Of a stretch of DNA of 64,000 nt, positions 62,583 through 64,000 are shown piece by piece. The position numbers were made by a program, and so were the translations under genes. The stretch's first letter is position 1, and the number at the start of each line of letters is the position of its first letter. The notes beneath the pieces were generated by a model that saw only the letters and a list, made by a program, of their open reading frames with translations, was not told where the DNA came from and searched no databases. The stretch covers positions 1 to 64,000 of the forward strand of contig NZ_JAJBZT010000002.1 of assembly GCF_020564625.1 (NCBI RefSeq), in the 5' to 3' direction. Source of the DNA: Leeia speluncae. Lineage in GTDB: Bacteria > Pseudomonadota > Gammaproteobacteria > Burkholderiales > Leeiaceae.

Positions 62583-64000
62583 TTATTGGAACTGGTAGTT
62601 TAATGACAATACAGCAGAACGGCCTTGCCCTGAGTACACGTAGGTTGATGTTGTATAAGAAGAGGCATACGCCAAATATTGCTTATTAAACAAATTATTT
62701 ACTGAGAACTTCCATCCCCAATCCTTCCACTTCTGTCCAATCGCTACATTTACTAGCGTATAACTTGGCATTTTATACGCTAGGGTATTCTTTTCATCCC
62801 CATCCATGTACTGCTTTGATACATAATGAATATTAGTATCTAGGGTTGTGTTGGCATTTACTTTCCAACTCAACCCTAAGTTCAGCATTTTTTTAGGAAC
62901 TAATGGAATATATTTCCCTGCTATTTGGGTTGAGCCCGCACCATCAGACTTGAACTTCGCACTCTGCAGTGTGGCATTAGCCGTCAGCGCCAACTCTGGC
63001 AATGCTTGATACTTATAGCCAAATACCAATCCTTGGTGAAGCGTCGGAGCCAAGTTCACATTTGCCCCTGTACCACTCGAATTATTAGATGCTTGTGGGT
63101 TATAGTGAATTTCATTCTTCACATCGTTTCTAAATACAGACACTTTTAACTCTGATTTATCACTAGCCCAATGTGTTCCAAACTCATAGTCTTTCGAGGT
63201 TTGGGGCTTAAGAGGATTGCCATCTGGAGTGTAATCTGGGTTTTGCTCATCAGACGTAGCCACACGGAAGCTCTTGCCTACTTTTGCGTAAACGCCAAGT
63301 CCACTACCTAGTGGCTTATCAACAGCAAATTGCCATGCATTTAGGTTATTTACAGCCTCTTTGGAGTTAAGTGTGCTATCAACACGTTGAAGTCGCAAAC
63401 CACCTTTTAATTCGGTTCCATCTACAAGCGAAAGCGTGTTATCTGCATAAACCCCATACTGCCGTTGAACGCCATCAGTTGTGCTGTAGCTTGTTTTACC
63501 CAGGTTTTTATTGGATTTAATATCTACGCCAACAACAAGGCTATTTTTGCTGCCATTACTCAATTCAGAATTAATTCTAGCCCGTGGGGTCAACTCATTA
63601 GATTGGTAAGCGTATCTACTTAGTGATGAACTCTGATAGAACAAAGCATCTTTTTCACGATGAGAGGCATCTACCAACATCATGAATTTATCAGATCCTG
63701 TTTCATAATGAAGATTTTGAAATTGTGAGTCGACAGCATACCATTCGGTTGGGTTGTTAGTTTTCCTAGGGTCAGCTTCCCACTCCGAGTAACTAAGAGA
63801 ACCAGGTAACCGTTGATCAATATTACTTTTTTCTACAGTTAAATCCAAACGACTGTCACTACCTTTTAGACTCAATACGGATTGAACTGTTTTTCTATGT
63901 TCTGCGTTATTTTTTCTATAGTTATTAGTGTCAAATTGATCAGCATTCACAGTCCAACCAAGTGTGTCTGACTGAACATTAAAGTTAGCAGAAAGCTCTT
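62583..64000 (-). CDS. btuB: TonB-dependent corrinoid receptor BtuB (3' part only)
   Basis: C-terminal portion of an outer-membrane beta-barrel receptor; the reading frame runs off the window end, so the plug domain and signal peptide are missing. Repeated amphipathic strands, GTHWASDKSELKVSVFRNDVKNEI, the late FSVNNLFNKQYLAYAS motif and a terminal aromatic residue (LNYQF-Gln end) are typical of TonB-dependent receptors. BtuB is inferred from the cob/btu operon that follows. A cobalamin riboswitch would be expected upstream but lies outside this window. Confidence 0.88.
   Translation of the reverse strand, partial: ELSANFNVQSDTLGWTVNADQFDTNNYRKNNAEHRKTVQSVLSLKGSDSRLDLTVEKSNIDQRLPGSLSYSEWEADPRKTNNPTEWYAVDSQFQNLHYETGSDKFMMLVDASHREKDALFYQSSSLSRYAYQSNELTPRARINSELSNGSKNSLVVGVDIKSNKNLGKTSYSTTDGVQRQYGVYADNTLSLVDGTELKGGLRLQRVDSTLNSKEAVNNLNAWQFAVDKPLGSGLGVYAKVGKSFRVATSDEQNPDYTPDGNPLKPQTSKDYEFGTHWASDKSELKVSVFRNDVKNEIHYNPQASNNSSGTGANVNLAPTLHQGLVFGYKYQALPELALTANATLQSAKFKSDGAGSTQIAGKYIPLVPKKMLNLGLSWKVNANTTLDTNIHYVSKQYMDGDEKNTLAYKMPSYTLVNVAIGQKWKDWGWKFSVNNLFNKQYLAYASSYTTSTYVYSGQGRSAVLSLNYQFQ

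Noticed and set aside
1-64000. CRISPR arrays, insertion sequences, prophage genes or Neisseria-type uptake-sequence repeats
   Set aside because: Scanning both strands by eye showed no regularly spaced repeats, no transposase or integrase-like proteins and no repeated GCCGTCTGAA element.

Overview
The window looks like ordinary chromosome from a Gram-negative betaproteobacterium, most likely of the order Neisseriales (Chromobacterium-like relatives). This placement is inferred from gene order and protein character: mutM/TPR/lolB/ispE/tRNA-Gln/prs/rplY/pth, perM/hda divergent from purM-purN, and aroK-aroB beside pilMNOPQ divergent from the class A penicillin-binding protein. No 16S gene is present, so genus is not claimed. 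Base composition is moderate and even. I see no insertion sequence, prophage, integrase or CRISPR array. Coding density is high, and most transcription units end in clear intrinsic terminators.

Layout. 0.1-3.4 kb: hybrid histidine kinase and OmpR-type regulator. 3.6-6.5 kb: dynamin-like GTPase and the DNA-repair glycosylase MutM. 6.7-12.4 kb: TPR protein, LolB, IspE, tRNA-Gln(UUG), Prs, L25 and peptidyl-tRNA hydrolase. 12.4-17.1 kb: small secreted PKD-like protein, SuhB, TrmJ, an SbmA/BacA-like ABC protein and a zinc-ribbon protein. 17.2-22.9 kb: proline catabolism (PutA without its DNA-binding domain, and a divergent Lrp-type regulator) and a chemoreceptor. 23.2-31.7 kb: serine/glycine breakdown (SdaA, GcvT, GcvH, GcvP). 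This block is interrupted by two opposite-strand genes, a membrane-anchored His-rich alpha-carbonic anhydrase and a LysR regulator. 31.8-44.5 kb: solute-binding protein, MurI, HAD phosphatase, Hda, PerM, PurM, PurN, DUF3108 protein, RsmB/NOP methyltransferase, YdgA-like protein, MscS channel and fatty acid desaturase. 44.5-53.5 kb: AroB, AroK, the type IV pilus assembly operon pilMNOPQ and PBP1a. 53.6-55.7 kb: GGDEF/EAL protein. 55.8-64 kb: a tightly packed cobalamin operon, btuB-cobU-cobT-cobO-btuF-btuC-btuD-cobC-cobQ, read on the minus strand and cut by the window end inside btuB.

How the genes work together. Proline, serine and glycine degradation occupy one 15-kb stretch and yield glutamate, pyruvate, one-carbon units, CO2 and ammonia. 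A carbonic anhydrase inside the glycine-cleavage block fits CO2 release in position, although its predicted topology puts the catalytic domain outside the cytoplasm. The cobalamin operon couples outer-membrane import (BtuB) and inner-membrane import (BtuFCD) to adenosylation and nucleotide-loop assembly. CobS, CbiB and the L-threonine-phosphate enzyme are not in view.

I did not find a clearly undescribed multi-gene system. The most interesting signals are regulatory or architectural: a terminator plus a Shine-Dalgarno-sequestering hairpin between gcvH and gcvP, a structured leader before rplY, the chimeric carbonic anhydrase, the putA/lrp inverted repeat and the gapped cobalamin pathway.
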